A stretch of 64,000 nt of DNA from Allomyces macrogynus ATCC 38327 (lineage: Eukaryota > Blastocladiomycota > Blastocladiomycetes > Blastocladiales > Blastocladiaceae), in contig GG745387.1 in NCBI GenBank assembly GCA_000151295.1, positions 55,933-119,932 on the forward strand, read 5' to 3'. A program made the position numbers and the translations under genes. The notes under the pieces were generated by a model, which saw only the letters and a program-made list of their open reading frames with translations, did not search any database and was not told where the DNA came from. Shown here in pieces: positions 1-10,805 of this stretch (positions within the stretch are counted from its first letter, which is position 1; the number at the start of each line of letters is the position of its first letter).

Positions 1-13
1 ACGCCGCAGCCGA

Positions 14-1923
14 ATGTCGTCGGTGCCGCTCGTCGCGGTCCTTGCCGTCTCGCTCGGGCTCGCATTGGCGCTGCGTCGCGCATTGCTCAAGTCGTCTGAC
101 GCGAACAAGCGACTGCCGCCGAGCCCGCCAGCGTGGCCAATTATTGGCCACTTGCCGCTCATGGCCTCGACGACCGAGACCGACAAGCTGATCCAGGGGC
201 TCGCCAAGGAATACGGGCCGATCTACCACCTCAAGCTCGGCAACGTCACGGTCGTTGTCATCTCGAACGAGGAGCTCGCGCGCGAGACGCTCATCAAGCA
301 CGGCAAGACCTACGCCGGCCGGTTCTGCGGCAAGGTGCTGTCCATGTCGGGCGACGGTGGGCAAGACTTGGCCATGGTACGTGCCACCAACTGATGTTTT
401 CGTTTCGTGTGGGCTCGATCGCATTTTCATGCCTTCTCATCTCCGTGCCATTCTTTTTTACCACTGCAAATAGGCGCCGTACGGCGAGCGCTGGCGCCAC
501 CTGCGTCGCGTCGCGCACAAGATCCTGACGCCGCTCGCGCTCACGCAAATGGACGTGATGCTCGAGAACGAGTCGCTGCGCATGATTCAGCAGCTACTCG
601 AGCACAACGACAAGCACCGCGCCGAGCCCATCGACATTGCCAAGCGCCTGATTCTCTACACGTGCAACATTATTGCGGCCAAGTCGCTCGGCGTCACGTT
701 TGCGTCGTCCGATAACGCGACCTTCACGGGCCTGATCGAGGCCATTCTCGAAGTGTTCGTGATTGGCGGCGTGGGCGGGCTCGAAGACTACTTCAACGGC
801 GGTGGGCTGTTCGACTACGTGCTCACCAAGCACAAGCGCGAGGCCATGGAGCGCATCAAGGAGCGCGTGCACAATGGGTTCATTCTCGGTCGTATCCGGG
901 AACTCGAGGCCATCATCAAGGGCGATCTCGCGCAGGGCCGTGACCCGCGCACCGACCGCGAGCTGTGCTACGCCGAGGAGCTGCTGCTGACCATGAACGA
1001 TGAGAAGCTCACGCTCAACGACATCAAGCTGCTCATGGTGGACTTTATGTTTGCCGGCATTGTACGTGGCTTACTTGGCGCGAGTTTCCGATTCCTTGAT
1101 GTCGAGGAGCACTTCCACTGACACTGCCTTCACGCGTTTTTAGGACACGACGTCGGCGACGCTGCACTGGGTCATGCTCTACCTCTGCAACAATCCGCAT
1201 GTGCAGAAGCGCGCACAGGCCGAGGCTGACCGCCTCGTCACGACGCACGGGCGTCTCCCGTGTTTCGAGGACATGGACGCGATGCCCTACACGCGCGCGA
1301 TCATCAAGGAAGCCACGCGCATCCGTCCCGTCGGCCCGCTCGGTCTGCCGCGGCAAACAATCGAGGAAGACACGGTCGCCGGGTACTACATCCCCAAGGA
1401 CGCGCAAGTCATCTACAACACGGTCGGGATCCACGAGGGGCTCTACCCGGAGGACACGGAAATGTTCAAGCCCGAGCGGTGGCTCGCGGCGAACTTTAAC
1501 GACTCGGGCAATGGGCCGATCTTGCCAGCGGCTGGCAGCGGCCGTCGCCGCGGGTCCGACCTCAAGACCATGGCTGAGGACGGGGCTGCGCCGTCGTCGG
1601 CTCCCGACGAGGCTGGGCACCGGCTCGATTTGCTGGATGGGATTTACTTGTTTGGCCAAGGGCGGCGTCTGTGCCCGGGCGTGCACCTCGCGCTGCGCGA
1701 AATGTTCATTCTCGTGTCGCGGCTCATGGCGTGCGTCACGCTCGATTCAGCCCTGCACCCGGGGAAGCCGTTCAGCGACGAGGCGCAGTTTGGACTCACG
1801 GCGCTGCCAAAGGAAAAGGTGCTCGTCACGGCGACCGAGCGCGACCCGGCAATGCGCGAGATGCTCAACATGGAGAAGCGGCAGGTCATGAAGCGCCGCG
1901 TGTCGCTGAGTGTGCACACGTAA
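14..1923 (+). CDS. Cytochrome P450 monooxygenase
   Basis: This is a microsomal-type cytochrome P450, a heme-thiolate monooxygenase anchored to the ER and fed electrons by a P450 reductase. I read three exons, 14-376, 474-1061 and 1144-1923, giving 576 residues; both introns start GTACGTG. A hydrophobic anchor (about residues 3-22) is followed by a proline-rich hinge (PPSPPAWPIIGHLP). The oxygen-binding I-helix motif FAGIDTTS spans the second splice site (about 314-321), the K-helix ExxR is EATR (373-376) and the heme loop is FGQGRRLCPG with the ligand Cys494. One oddity is a polar, Gly/Ala/Arg-rich stretch of roughly 45 residues between PERW (427-430) and the heme loop, longer than is usual there. 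The subfamily and substrate cannot be read from sequence. The start is the first ATG and directly precedes the anchor. Confidence 0.93.
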
Positions 1924-3420
1924 CTAACGGCGTGCGTGCATGGTCGAGGGTGCGTGAACCGGATCGGGAGGAAGTGCAGAGGGAGGTTGGCATTATGCTA
2001 GGACAATGACAAGTACTTGACTGACAGCGGAACCGTTGGCAAATTATCAACAGGCCCATCTTCAAGAGTGAGAAAACGACATACAGGTGGGATGGCCATG
2101 CTGTGCAGGGTCTGTGCGTCAATGCGAGCGTTCATCACTTGGTGAAGTGGAATCAGGAGCATTGTGGTGCAGTCAACCACCAATTTGGCAAACTGTTCAT
2201 CCTTGTACGCCTCTTCAGCTTCAAATTCAGCTTCAAACTTGCCCTTGTCACTCTCATTCATGAACACGACATTTTCACCCAGGTAGCCCTCAAGGCGAGA
2301 TGGTAGACATGTTAACATGATGCTCCGTGTCCACTCAAAGGGGAGATAAACTGGCCCTGCCACGGCAATTCGACGTAGTTATCATGCCAGAGTTCGATTT
2401 GGCAGAAGGAAAACAGTGGGGCAAGGAGTAATGTCACACAGCAGGGTGCGAATGGCTGGTGTAAACAGGAACGGAGACGAGAATGCAAAGTTGACAAGGA
2501 ATTCGGGACCAAAGTCAGATCCAGGAGGGGGGCAACTGCAAGCTGCTGTAGTGGGCTTGTGGTGAGCGTTGAGCACTGGCGTTTCTGGTAAGAACAACAT
2601 CTGGCGAACAACACACAGCTTGATTGTATTTTACTTTCTCCTGTTGTTCCACACTTGTGTCCTTGGCTATTCCTGATGATCACTGCCAAGGGCATGCTTG
2701 TACAGACATAGCTGGATGTCCTGTGGTATTTTGTGTTCTTTTTGTTTTGTTTTGTTTTGTTTTGTTTTGTATGCTCTCCACCACCACACATGCTTTCTGA
2801 GTTGGAATTGTTCATTCTGCAAAGCATGAAGCAACAGCAGGGGGGGGGGGGGAGGAGGTGAATGCACAGCAACTTATAAAGGCAAAGATGGCAGCAATAT
2901 GATGGTTGCTATACCAGACTGCCAAATCAGCCAGCCAATTGCTGCCACCTGCCTGCCATTGAAGTCGGTAGCAAGTTGGTCGCTCCTCAGGGAAATTGTC
3001 ACCAGCTGGTCTGGTTTGGTCTGGGGTAGTTAAAATAATGGGCAGCTGTCAAATTGGAGTGGTAATCAAAATGCTGCAGCAAGCCAGGGTTTGCTGTGTC
3101 ATGGGCCGGCCAATAACCTTACCTTTCAAACGTGAATCGCTCACTCAAAACAACTCCGACTAAGACGCAACAAAGCGCAATCGTCTTCTCTCAACGGCGC
3201 GCACAATCGCTCACTGTGGGGAGTTCTGGTTGCCAAGATAGCATGCTGGACCTGACCACTGCTCGCCTTTCACTGAGCCAAATTCCACCAAAATTTGATC
3301 AAAAATAGTTTGCATCTACTGTTCTCAACTGCAAGTGATAGCTATTGCGGTCCTGAGGTGGAAAGGGGTGTGTGATCAACTGTCAAACAGTGTTATAATG
3401 GCAGCCACCATATTCTTTCC
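1924..3420. other. CpG-poor intergenic block with degenerate coding traces
   Basis: No intact gene is recognisable here. The base composition changes abruptly from the CpG-rich P450 gene to AT-richer DNA dominated by TG and CA dinucleotides. On the minus strand an open frame at 1998-2363 (121 codons, ATG start) and frames at 2382-2872 read like pieces of one leucine/phenylalanine-rich protein that jumps between frames, which suggests a decayed gene rather than an active one. Weak resemblance in style to the F-box/leucine-rich remnants elsewhere in the window is inference only. The block also carries a TTTTG microsatellite and a run of 13 G. Confidence 0.4.
2740..2769. repeat. (TTTTG)6 microsatellite
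   Basis: Six tandem copies of the pentamer TTTTG lie in the CpG-poor spacer after the P450 gene. A homopolymer of 13 G follows at 2840-2852. Both are simple-sequence tracts likely to vary in length; I see no functional signal. Confidence 0.9.
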
Positions 3421-3852
3421 TGGGAGCGCTCGTCGCGATCGACCCAGCTGTTCCTCTTGGGGCTGTCTGTCGCGCAGGGGCTGCATGACAAGGATCCGGC
3501 GTCACTGCCCGGGCGGCGGTGCGGAGCTGGCGCTGTCTCTGGACGGGTCCTGAACATAGAAATCTGGATAGTCTGGTTGCTTGCTCACAACGATCCACCC
3601 CCATCCATACCCATTGCTCCACGCGCCCACGTCTTTTGTTTTGTAATTCTTGTTTTGTCCCACCCAACACGTCTTGATTGAGCCTTCTTCGGCCGCATCG
3701 GCCGACCGATCAATCAATCGCCAGTTCCCTCTTCAGTCCGTCAATCATCAGTCGACCGCCCACCACGGGCAGTTCCCATCCAATTCTATCCCCTCTCTCT
3801 ACCCCTTTCTCTGTCTCTCTCACTCACGCTCTCCATGATCATCCCGCGCTTC
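3421..3852. other. Intergenic stretch without a recognisable gene
   Basis: This stretch returns to mixed composition, with pyrimidine-rich runs (TCTCTCTACCCC type) near 3786-3830. It lies downstream of the minus-strand gene that ends at 3853, so it probably holds that gene's 3' untranslated region. No other structure is evident. Confidence 0.35.
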
Positions 3853-5267
3853 TCAGACTGACTGCCGCACGGGCCGCGTCGTCGTTGGCACGCGCCGCAA
3901 CGGCAGCGGGACCACCCGGCGCAGCAGCTCCTCCTCCTCCTCCTCGCGCACGTCCCTCCTCCCCCTTCTCGAGTCGCGCATGTGCGTGATCCCCGTGGCT
4001 GCAGCCAGAGCAGCGCGAATACTTGGGAACGCCTGGCGGCGACGACGTGCGTCGGCGCCTGCCTCGGGCCACCACGGCAGCGGCACGACTGCAACCGGCG
4101 TCGTTCTCGGCTCTACCGCAACCGGTGTCGTTCCCGCCCCTACCGCGGGCACCTCGGAGGGCGCGCATGCGCACGCCGTGACTGTTGCTGGTGGAACCGC
4201 CGCCGCATCCACAGCCAAATCGAGTCCCGCGACCTCTGCAGCTGCGGCTGCCCACCAGCCAGCAACAACGGCAGCGTCGACATGGACAGCGTTGGCACGG
4301 AGCGCAGCAAGCGCCATGACCGTGTCGGCATCGAGTCGTCCCACGCAGAGTGGGGCGTGGCCCTCGCGGGCGGCCATCACGGTCCGTGTGGGCACGGTCT
4401 TACTTTCCAAGATCGCAGCCGCCGTCATGGCCTTGGCGTCGACGGCCGCTGGCCGCACCGCTGGCACCGGTGCTGAGCTGGGTGGGGATCCGGGCGGCCA
4501 CTGCGAGGTGGCGAGCGGGACGGCGGTGCACCTGCGCTGAAAATCGGCGAACCCGTCATGGTCAACGTCGGGAACATAACGTGGCGGCGCGGGAGGGTGC
4601 GGCGGGGAGGCAGAGAGAGAGAGGGAGGGATCGAGGCCCGAGTCGTGCGACATGTGGCATGGCGCGAGGGTGGTGCGCGCCGTGGGGGGCATGGCGGCAG
4701 GAACGGGCGCCGCGGAAGCGTGTAGGTGCATTGGCGCGGGCGCGAGCACGGGCGGGGCGGCGCCAAACGGCGACTGTGCCGGGCGATGGCTACGTTGGAG
4801 GATGGGAGGAGGGGTGGGGCAGAGGATGAGTGGTATGATCGATCCGTTGACCACGGTTCCATTCCAGCACTAACGGCAACGGACCTGGCATCATCACCGT
4901 ACTGCCCATTCGCGTGTTGCGCGTGCGCCGCGCCCGGGACCGCGGCGGCCGTTGGGGACCAGTACGTGTCGGCGCGTCCCTGCGCCGAGACTGGCACCAC
5001 TTGCTGGTACGACTGCAGCAGCCACGCACCCCACATTTGCGCCGACTGCGCGTCGACGTGGCACATGAGCGCCGCGGGCGGCACCGACGTCACCGTGTGC
5101 TGCATGGGTCCCGGCGAGTTATACCAGTAGGCTGCTGGGCAGGAGAGCGTTGGTTGCGGTGCTGACGGTGCTGGTGTGACAGGTGCCGCGGCAGCGGGCC
5201 ATGGCACAAAGAGAGAGGCGGTGGCGAGCGCTTCGCGCGGAAATGCGGCGGCGTGGGGGTGCGACAT
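3853..5267 (-). CDS. Uncharacterised Ala/Pro-rich protein, two probable exons
   Basis: I do not recognise this gene. The first exon starts at the ATG at 5267 and reads a Ser/Pro/Gln/Tyr-rich segment of about 109 residues. The frame then changes, and a long open frame from 4869 to the stop at 3853 follows an in-frame TAG that is well placed as an intron acceptor. A donor at 4940 (GTCCCG) would give a 71-nt intron and a 447-residue product. Other donors up to about 60 nt upstream would also keep frame. The product is low-complexity, with Ala/Val/Thr-rich central repeats and a Glu-rich patch near the end. A competing minus-strand frame at 3839-4255 contains a Cys/His-rich motif (CSGCSHGDH), so the 3' exon choice is open. 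Existence and boundaries are both uncertain. Confidence 0.4.
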
Positions 5268-6395
5268 GGTGGCAGATCGGCTATGCGGATGGACATGACT
5301 GTGAGGGCGGATGGCGGATCGGATTCGCATGGCGGTGCCGTGAGGAATGATGGACAAACCGACCGACGTGGCAAGGACGAATCTCGGATATGGGCGCTGG
5401 CGCGAACGGGCACGACAGACCATGCGGGATCGTCGCGCAAAGGAAGTGCGGCGATGGGCACGGGAACGAATGGCTGATGCGATGATGGGCCGTCGACTCG
5501 ATCGAGCGCGATCAGGACGGCGGATGCGGGGAAATGCTTGCGTTGGATCAGATCAGCGTCAACGTCGCGAGCACACAAGAAGCCGTGACGGGAAGAAATC
5601 AGCGTGCACGCGCAGCGCAATGCAGACACTCGGGGACGACATGACTTTGGTTGCAATGGGCCGGCCTGGCGCGCTGCTGCACAACGTGCGACGCTCTGCC
5701 GCTGCCGCTTGCCGGCCGCCGCTACGGCGCGTCTCGAGCAGGCACGTGGAATTCACGCGTGCGTGCGAGACACGGAACGTGCACGCTGAGACAAACCCCG
5801 CCGCACAACCGGCCCGTCATTGCATTGCAAGCGAGGAGGCACCCGCTTTCTAGATGCGCGCCAGCAGGGGTTATGCAAATCCTACAGTCGCGTCGAATGG
5901 CCGCTGGTTGGCTGTGACTATGTGAACGTATCAACTTTGCTTGCGGGAAAAACAAATCAGACGACAGCGCCAAATCGAAAAAAATGGAACGCAAACGGTG
6001 GATCGATGATGGAGGAGAAGCAACAGGGAGCGATGGCATCAGAATAAATTCGGACAGGCAGTGCGCAACAAGGCAAAGAACGGCTCCGAAAAGAACTTGA
6101 GGGCAATCTATGCAGGTGAAAAGGTATTGACGCGTTCGCCAAGACGTGGCAATGACCGGTCAAGGGGAGGGTGCAAGCAGTGGAGCATTCGAGGTGGCAT
6201 CCGAGGGTGAAGAGAGGGAGGAGGGGCAGGGAGGGCGCGATAGCAAGAGGAGAGCGCGAATACAAGATGTACAACCCACGACACGAGTCAGCTGGCCACT
6301 CTGTCACTTGGACCCGGGAGCTGCCATCAAAGACGAACTGCGCGCGCACAAACCGACTTCGCGGACAAAAACGCGCCCACCACACGCGCGCGTCC
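5268..6395. other. Intergenic region between two minus-strand genes
   Basis: This interval is upstream of the Ala/Pro-rich gene and downstream of Cdc25. Open frames here are short, arginine-rich on both strands and look like GC-driven shadows. I see no domain, repeat or RNA gene. Confidence 0.4.
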
Positions 6396-8312
6396 TTATA
6401 ACTGTGCCGCGAGCGGGTCAGTCGCGTCCGACTTGACCAGCGGCGACGAGCACAGCGTGTGTTCCGCGTCGTCGAGCGCGTGTGCAAACCCACGCACGGT
6501 CGGCGACTTGGGCGACACCGGGATCGTGGCGAGGCACGACCGAGCCCGAGTGAGTGCTGGGCGACCAAACGATTCGGCCGATGACTTGCTGCGCTCGAGC
6601 GACCGTTTCCGTTCAGTTATTTCGCGGCGGCACTTGCCAACGTACTCGGTCGCGTCCATAGGGATATACGCTTGCGGCACGCACCGCGCCGCCTGCGCCT
6701 GGTAAAACGCCTTGTACCCGCCATCGAGCACATAGATTTCCGGGTAGTAGACGTCCGGGTACCGCGCAACGTTGAGGATCCTGTCCTGCGCGCGCAGGTG
6801 CATGGCCATGGCGGGTGCACGGTGCGACGAAAACTCGCAGTGGAAGATGAGGACCGTCGAGTGCATCGGGATCGGGTTCTCGATGAACATTGCGTCGAGC
6901 ACCTCGAACCGGTTCACACTGATGGCTGTTTGAATGTGCCCGCCCTCGTACTCGAACGGGAACCGGCAGTCGATCACCTTGTAGTCGGTCACGCCCGCGA
7001 TGCGATGCTCAAGCACGTCGACGAGCGTCTCGGGCGTAATGCGCCGGATCGAGTCGGACTTGCCCGGCTTGGACGGCAGCAGGTGCGGGCCCGCCGGCTT
7101 GGGCGACGGCCGCGGGGCCAGGCGCGGGGTTGCGGCCGAGGCCGATGGTGTCCATGCGCTCGGTGTGTTGAGGACAGCCGACTCGAGCGAGAGCTCGAGC
7201 ACGTTCGACGAGTGCTCGTGGTGCACATGGTGCTGTAATGCCGGCTCGACCACTGGCGACCGCGGCGCCAACGTCCTTGACCGCTTGATGGGCCGCGGCG
7301 CCGACGGCGTCTGCTCGTCGCAGCTGCTGCTCGCCCAGTCGTTGACGCTGCTGCTCAAGGGAGTCGTCAGATCGAGCGTCGGCGCCGACGAATCCGAGAA
7401 AGCGCGCGGCATGCCCGGCGGAATGGCCATCTCAGTGCCATGGTTCGCGACAGGACTCGGCGCAAAGGCCACGACATTGTTGCGCTTGCGCACCAGCACG
7501 TTGCTCTCGGACCGCGTGCGCAGGAAGTTGGGCGCGGGCGTCGTTGGGAACAAACCTTTTCTGCTTTTGACGGCCGCGGGCGGGACCATGAAACCCGTCG
7601 GGGACAAGAAAAGCGTTTGCGGGGACGGGAGCTGCGTATCCACGACGCTCGCGGTCGGCGTGATTGAGGAGCTGGCGCTCGATGACACGGTATTGGTGCT
7701 GGTAGTCCTCGCTACAATGCACGCCGAAACGGCGCTTTCGGACGAAGCGATAGCGCGGAAAGTGCTGGTATTCCCAGATGGTGCAGCATTAGTGGCCGCG
7801 AAAGTGTCAGGACACGGTGAAGATGGACCAAACGGCGAGTCAGAAGCAACCAAAAGCCCGAAATCTTCGTCGCTCATGGGCGCCAATAAGTTGTCAAGCG
7901 TTTTGGCCTCATCGTCGGCGTCGATATCGGAGTCGGGCTCGCCGTCGGACAGGTACAAACGCATGTCGGGTCGGACAGGACCGAGCTTGCTGAGCAACGA
8001 CGAGAACGACACCTTACTGTCGTGCGACGGCGAGCTCTTGGCGGGCGTCGCAGCAGCCGCCGCGGTCGGGCCGACGGCGGTCGCGCGCAAGCTGTGGTGC
8101 AGCGCCGGCGGTGACATGGAAGAGCGGAAGGTCCTGATCATGGTTGGCAGCAGCGAGCGACAGCGACGGCGGCGACGAATTAGCGGGAGCGGGCGGTGAG
8201 TTGTCGACCGATCAAGAGCAACAAGAACAAGACGACGAGACAAAACGAGACGCGAAGGGGCGACCGAGACAAGCGAGACGATATCACGACGACGGTGTAC
8301 GTGGTGCTGCAT
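6396..8312 (-). CDS. cdc25: Cdc25-type dual-specificity phosphatase (M-phase inducer)
   Basis: Cdc25 removes inhibitory Thr/Tyr phosphates from the cyclin-dependent kinase and triggers entry into mitosis. This single-exon frame encodes up to 638 residues. The C-terminal rhodanese-like catalytic domain (about 430-560) has every hallmark: FPFEYEGGHI, the Cys loop HCEFSSHR (HCx5R, catalytic Cys492) and YPEIYVLDGGYKAFY. The long N-terminal half is Ser/Thr/Pro-rich with many SP/TP sites, as expected for a regulatory region phosphorylated by cell-cycle kinases. The ATG at 8312 opens the frame, but its first 57 residues are arginine-rich and look like untranslated leader. A second ATG at 8141 (MIRTFRSS) may be the true start and would give 581 residues. 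A 399-codon frame on the opposite strand is a shadow of this gene. Confidence 0.95.
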   Translation of the reverse strand: MQHHVHRRRDIVSLVSVAPSRLVLSRRLVLVALDRSTTHRPLPLIRRRRRCRSLLPTMIRTFRSSMSPPALHHSLRATAVGPTAAAAATPAKSSPSHDSKVSFSSLLSKLGPVRPDMRLYLSDGEPDSDIDADDEAKTLDNLLAPMSDEDFGLLVASDSPFGPSSPCPDTFAATNAAPSGNTSTFRAIASSESAVSACIVARTTSTNTVSSSASSSITPTASVVDTQLPSPQTLFLSPTGFMVPPAAVKSRKGLFPTTPAPNFLRTRSESNVLVRKRNNVVAFAPSPVANHGTEMAIPPGMPRAFSDSSAPTLDLTTPLSSSVNDWASSSCDEQTPSAPRPIKRSRTLAPRSPVVEPALQHHVHHEHSSNVLELSLESAVLNTPSAWTPSASAATPRLAPRPSPKPAGPHLLPSKPGKSDSIRRITPETLVDVLEHRIAGVTDYKVIDCRFPFEYEGGHIQTAISVNRFEVLDAMFIENPIPMHSTVLIFHCEFSSHRAPAMAMHLRAQDRILNVARYPDVYYPEIYVLDGGYKAFYQAQAARCVPQAYIPMDATEYVGKCRREITERKRSLERSKSSAESFGRPALTRARSCLATIPVSPKSPTVRGFAHALDDAEHTLCSSPLVKSDATDPLAAQL

Positions 8313-9551
8313 GGTCTCATCCGGCCACCCATTCTCTCCCCCCGAGCCGCACCGGAATAGAGATGATGGAGTCGAGTCGGAGCGAGACGAAACGAAACAT
8401 GGCGAAACGAAACATCGTGAAACGAATCAGCAATGCCCAACGTACGTACTTATTGCACAACGTCAGCAGCAGGCCCGAGTCAAGGTCCTCTGCGAGCAAC
8501 ATGACGGGCGTTGACGCCCGCGCGCGCGATTTGGGGCACGAGAAGCGCACGCGGCGCGCCGAGGACGATGTTGAGGACGGTGCTGATGCGTCGCGTGCAA
8601 ACGAGAACACGGCGAAGAGGCCGCTCGGAGCATCGTGCGCGCTCACGGGCCTATTAGGTCAAGCGCGATGAGCGCGAGCGGAAGGAAAGGAAACACGAAA
8701 CGACGGCCCACCGAGTACTTACGATCCCACTTCGCCCATCTCCACGTCGGTGCTCGGCGGCATCATCTTGATGCTCTGGATCGTCAATGAAATTTGGACT
8801 CTCGGGTGCAGACACGGGGCGATTTACGACGGAGCAACCAGCGCAGCGAACGGCGGGAGTCGAAAGGCGATCCAGCGGCGGCGGCAGCGGGGCAATCAAG
8901 GCGTACAACGACGGCAGGGCAAGAATCGAGTAGCGATGACCTTGGTAGCGGTGAAGAGAGCGTGAGCAACCAGGCGGTAACAGCGGTGACTTTGCGACGG
9001 TGATCAGACATAAAAAGTCGGCAGCAACAAAGGGGCAAGACGAGCGAGACGCGCTTGCTCTTGCTTTGACATCCAGCACACACACAGAAAACAGCGCAAT
9101 GCAATTCGAAATAAAACGATGTTTTCAACAACAATAACACTTCGTCTCCCAACTTCGTGTTCACGTTCGCTTCGGCCAACAGGTCCAGAGACGCGAGTCA
9201 AATTGCGACCGCAGCCTAGTCAACCACACCAGCACTGGCGATGAGGCGCGGCCAAGCGCCTCTTGCAGAGCTGAGCGGCACAAGAGCACCAATCGACGCG
9301 CCGCCGTGCATCTTGCCCCGGAAAACTTTGTGAGCAAACACTGGCCGCAACAGGTGCGCCGTGCCGTTGACCTTTCCTTGCGCTTACTGCAAGAAACTCG
9401 GCTGCATCGCGTGGAGGGTCAAGTCCACGTGGCGTTAATGCTGTCAGAACCAAGCTCGAGTCGTCGAAGCTTCGGTCAGATAGAACCCCTGCTTCGGTTC
9501 GCTGAATCTGGTCCGGTCGATTGGACCAGAACCCAACAGTACCGCACGTCA
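8313..9551. other. Upstream region of cdc25; no gene seen
   Basis: This 1.2 kb contains the presumed promoter of the minus-strand cdc25 gene. Around 8393-8430 a CGAAACGAAACATGG/CGTGAAACG motif is repeated two to three times. No convincing coding frame, tRNA or element could be supported. Confidence 0.35.
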
Positions 9552-10260
9552 TCAAGTCAAAACAACGATTCCAAATGTCGATTGAAGCGTCCCGCGTTTC
9601 GCCAACCGATCCGCGGCCTCGTTGCCTTCAATCCCAGCGTGCCCAGGGCAAGACTCAAACTTGATGTGGTGTCGTGCGCCTGCATCGCCGCGTCGTCGAG
9701 TTCCCTGAAGTTAAGCGTTTTTTGCACGACGCGCTGCTGTGAGTCCTTGTACCCGTTCTTGCGCCACTTGATGATCCAGCTGGTCATGGCGCTGATCACA
9801 TATTGCGAATCGGTGCGGATCAGTAGGTTGTCAAATGGCGAGACGGCGCAGAGGGCCTCGGTGACCGCCTGGGTGATCAACAAGGACAGGAGAGAGTTGC
9901 ACTAGTCGCAAGGTGGATATCGGTACCTGGATCTCGGCTTTGTGGTTTGGGTGCAGCGATGCGGCGTCGGCTGACGATTTGAGGGTTCTTAATGACAGCG
10001 AGATGTTTCAGGTGCCTGCAAAGCATCGGACAAGGGTGAATGCCGAAATGATGCGGTTGCATCAAGCACAGTGAGCATGCCATGGATCACCATGACCAAA
10101 CCATGCGCCGCCAAAAAAAATGATGGCGAATTACCGTTAGCCGAAATCGAGTTGGTATGGAGTGCGAATAGCCATCGAGGACGTACATGCCACCTCGCCG
10201 GCGCCCAGCGGGTCCCTGGCAACTCCCGTCCGTGTGACGACGGTCACGTTATCGGGTGCC
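9552..10260 (-). pseudogene. RNase H-like gene remnant with several frameshifts
   Basis: Pieces of an RNase H fold (cleaves the RNA strand of RNA:DNA hybrids) occur in order on the minus strand but in different frames. HTDGSCQG, the first catalytic-Asp motif, lies near 10206-10240. LLIRTDSQYVI followed by the family's basic W-rich segment (WIIKWRKNGYK) lies near 9750-9830. KFESCPGHAGIEGNEAADRLAKRG, the C-terminal catalytic segment, lies near 9590-9680. Between the second and third pieces there is no GT...AG pair that could be an intron, so at least one true indel exists. The N-terminal part shifts frame at least twice more. The NxRAEL segment carrying a catalytic Glu is not found intact. It could be a dead nuclear RNH1 copy or a retroelement remnant; the flanks show no reverse transcriptase. 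Confidence 0.7.
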
Positions 10261-10805
10261 GGTGTGTTGACGCGCACGGGGGTGAATTGGGCAGCAACTC
10301 CTGCGCAATGGCTGCACTCCTTGAGCCGTCATTTTTGTGACGTGGTTGCATGACGTTGAATTTGACGAGGACTGGAAAGCGTGCGGCGGTTTCCTTGATC
10401 CCGACTAGTGGTTTCGATGGTGGAGGGGCCGGGTCAGCCGAGGCCCGCCAGGCTTGAAGAGCACTTTTAAGATGTACTGACGTGATGACGACCATGGGCG
10501 TCACAGCGTTTGACTCACTGTGCGGTGTGATTGTCCCTGCCGATACGCACGTGCACTGGCGCATTCGGGCGTGACCGCGGAACGTCATGGCGGCCCGCTC
10601 GTCGTCGTCGTGGGCCGCACCAGCTCGATCCCGCAACTGCCGCATCTGCCGCAACAGCGAGCACGACCGCGACCACCCGCGCTGACGACGACCACCACGA
10701 CGATCGCAAGTCAAAAGACCGACCGCACACGCACCTGCGCCAGCGCATCCACCAACTGCCTTCCCGCTGCACACTAATCCGATCTACCACACGCATCCAA
10801 CCGCC
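10261..10805. other. Promoter side of proteasome beta-2; no gene seen
   Basis: This interval precedes the proteasome gene. Frames on both strands are short and arginine-rich or interrupted. The sequence immediately before the start codon is C/A-rich (CCAACCGCC before ATG), consistent with a leader. Confidence 0.4.

Noticed and set aside
7000..8199. A 399-codon plus-strand open frame opposite cdc25.
   Set aside because: It is the antisense shadow of a GC-rich coding region with strong third-position bias, and it has no domain.
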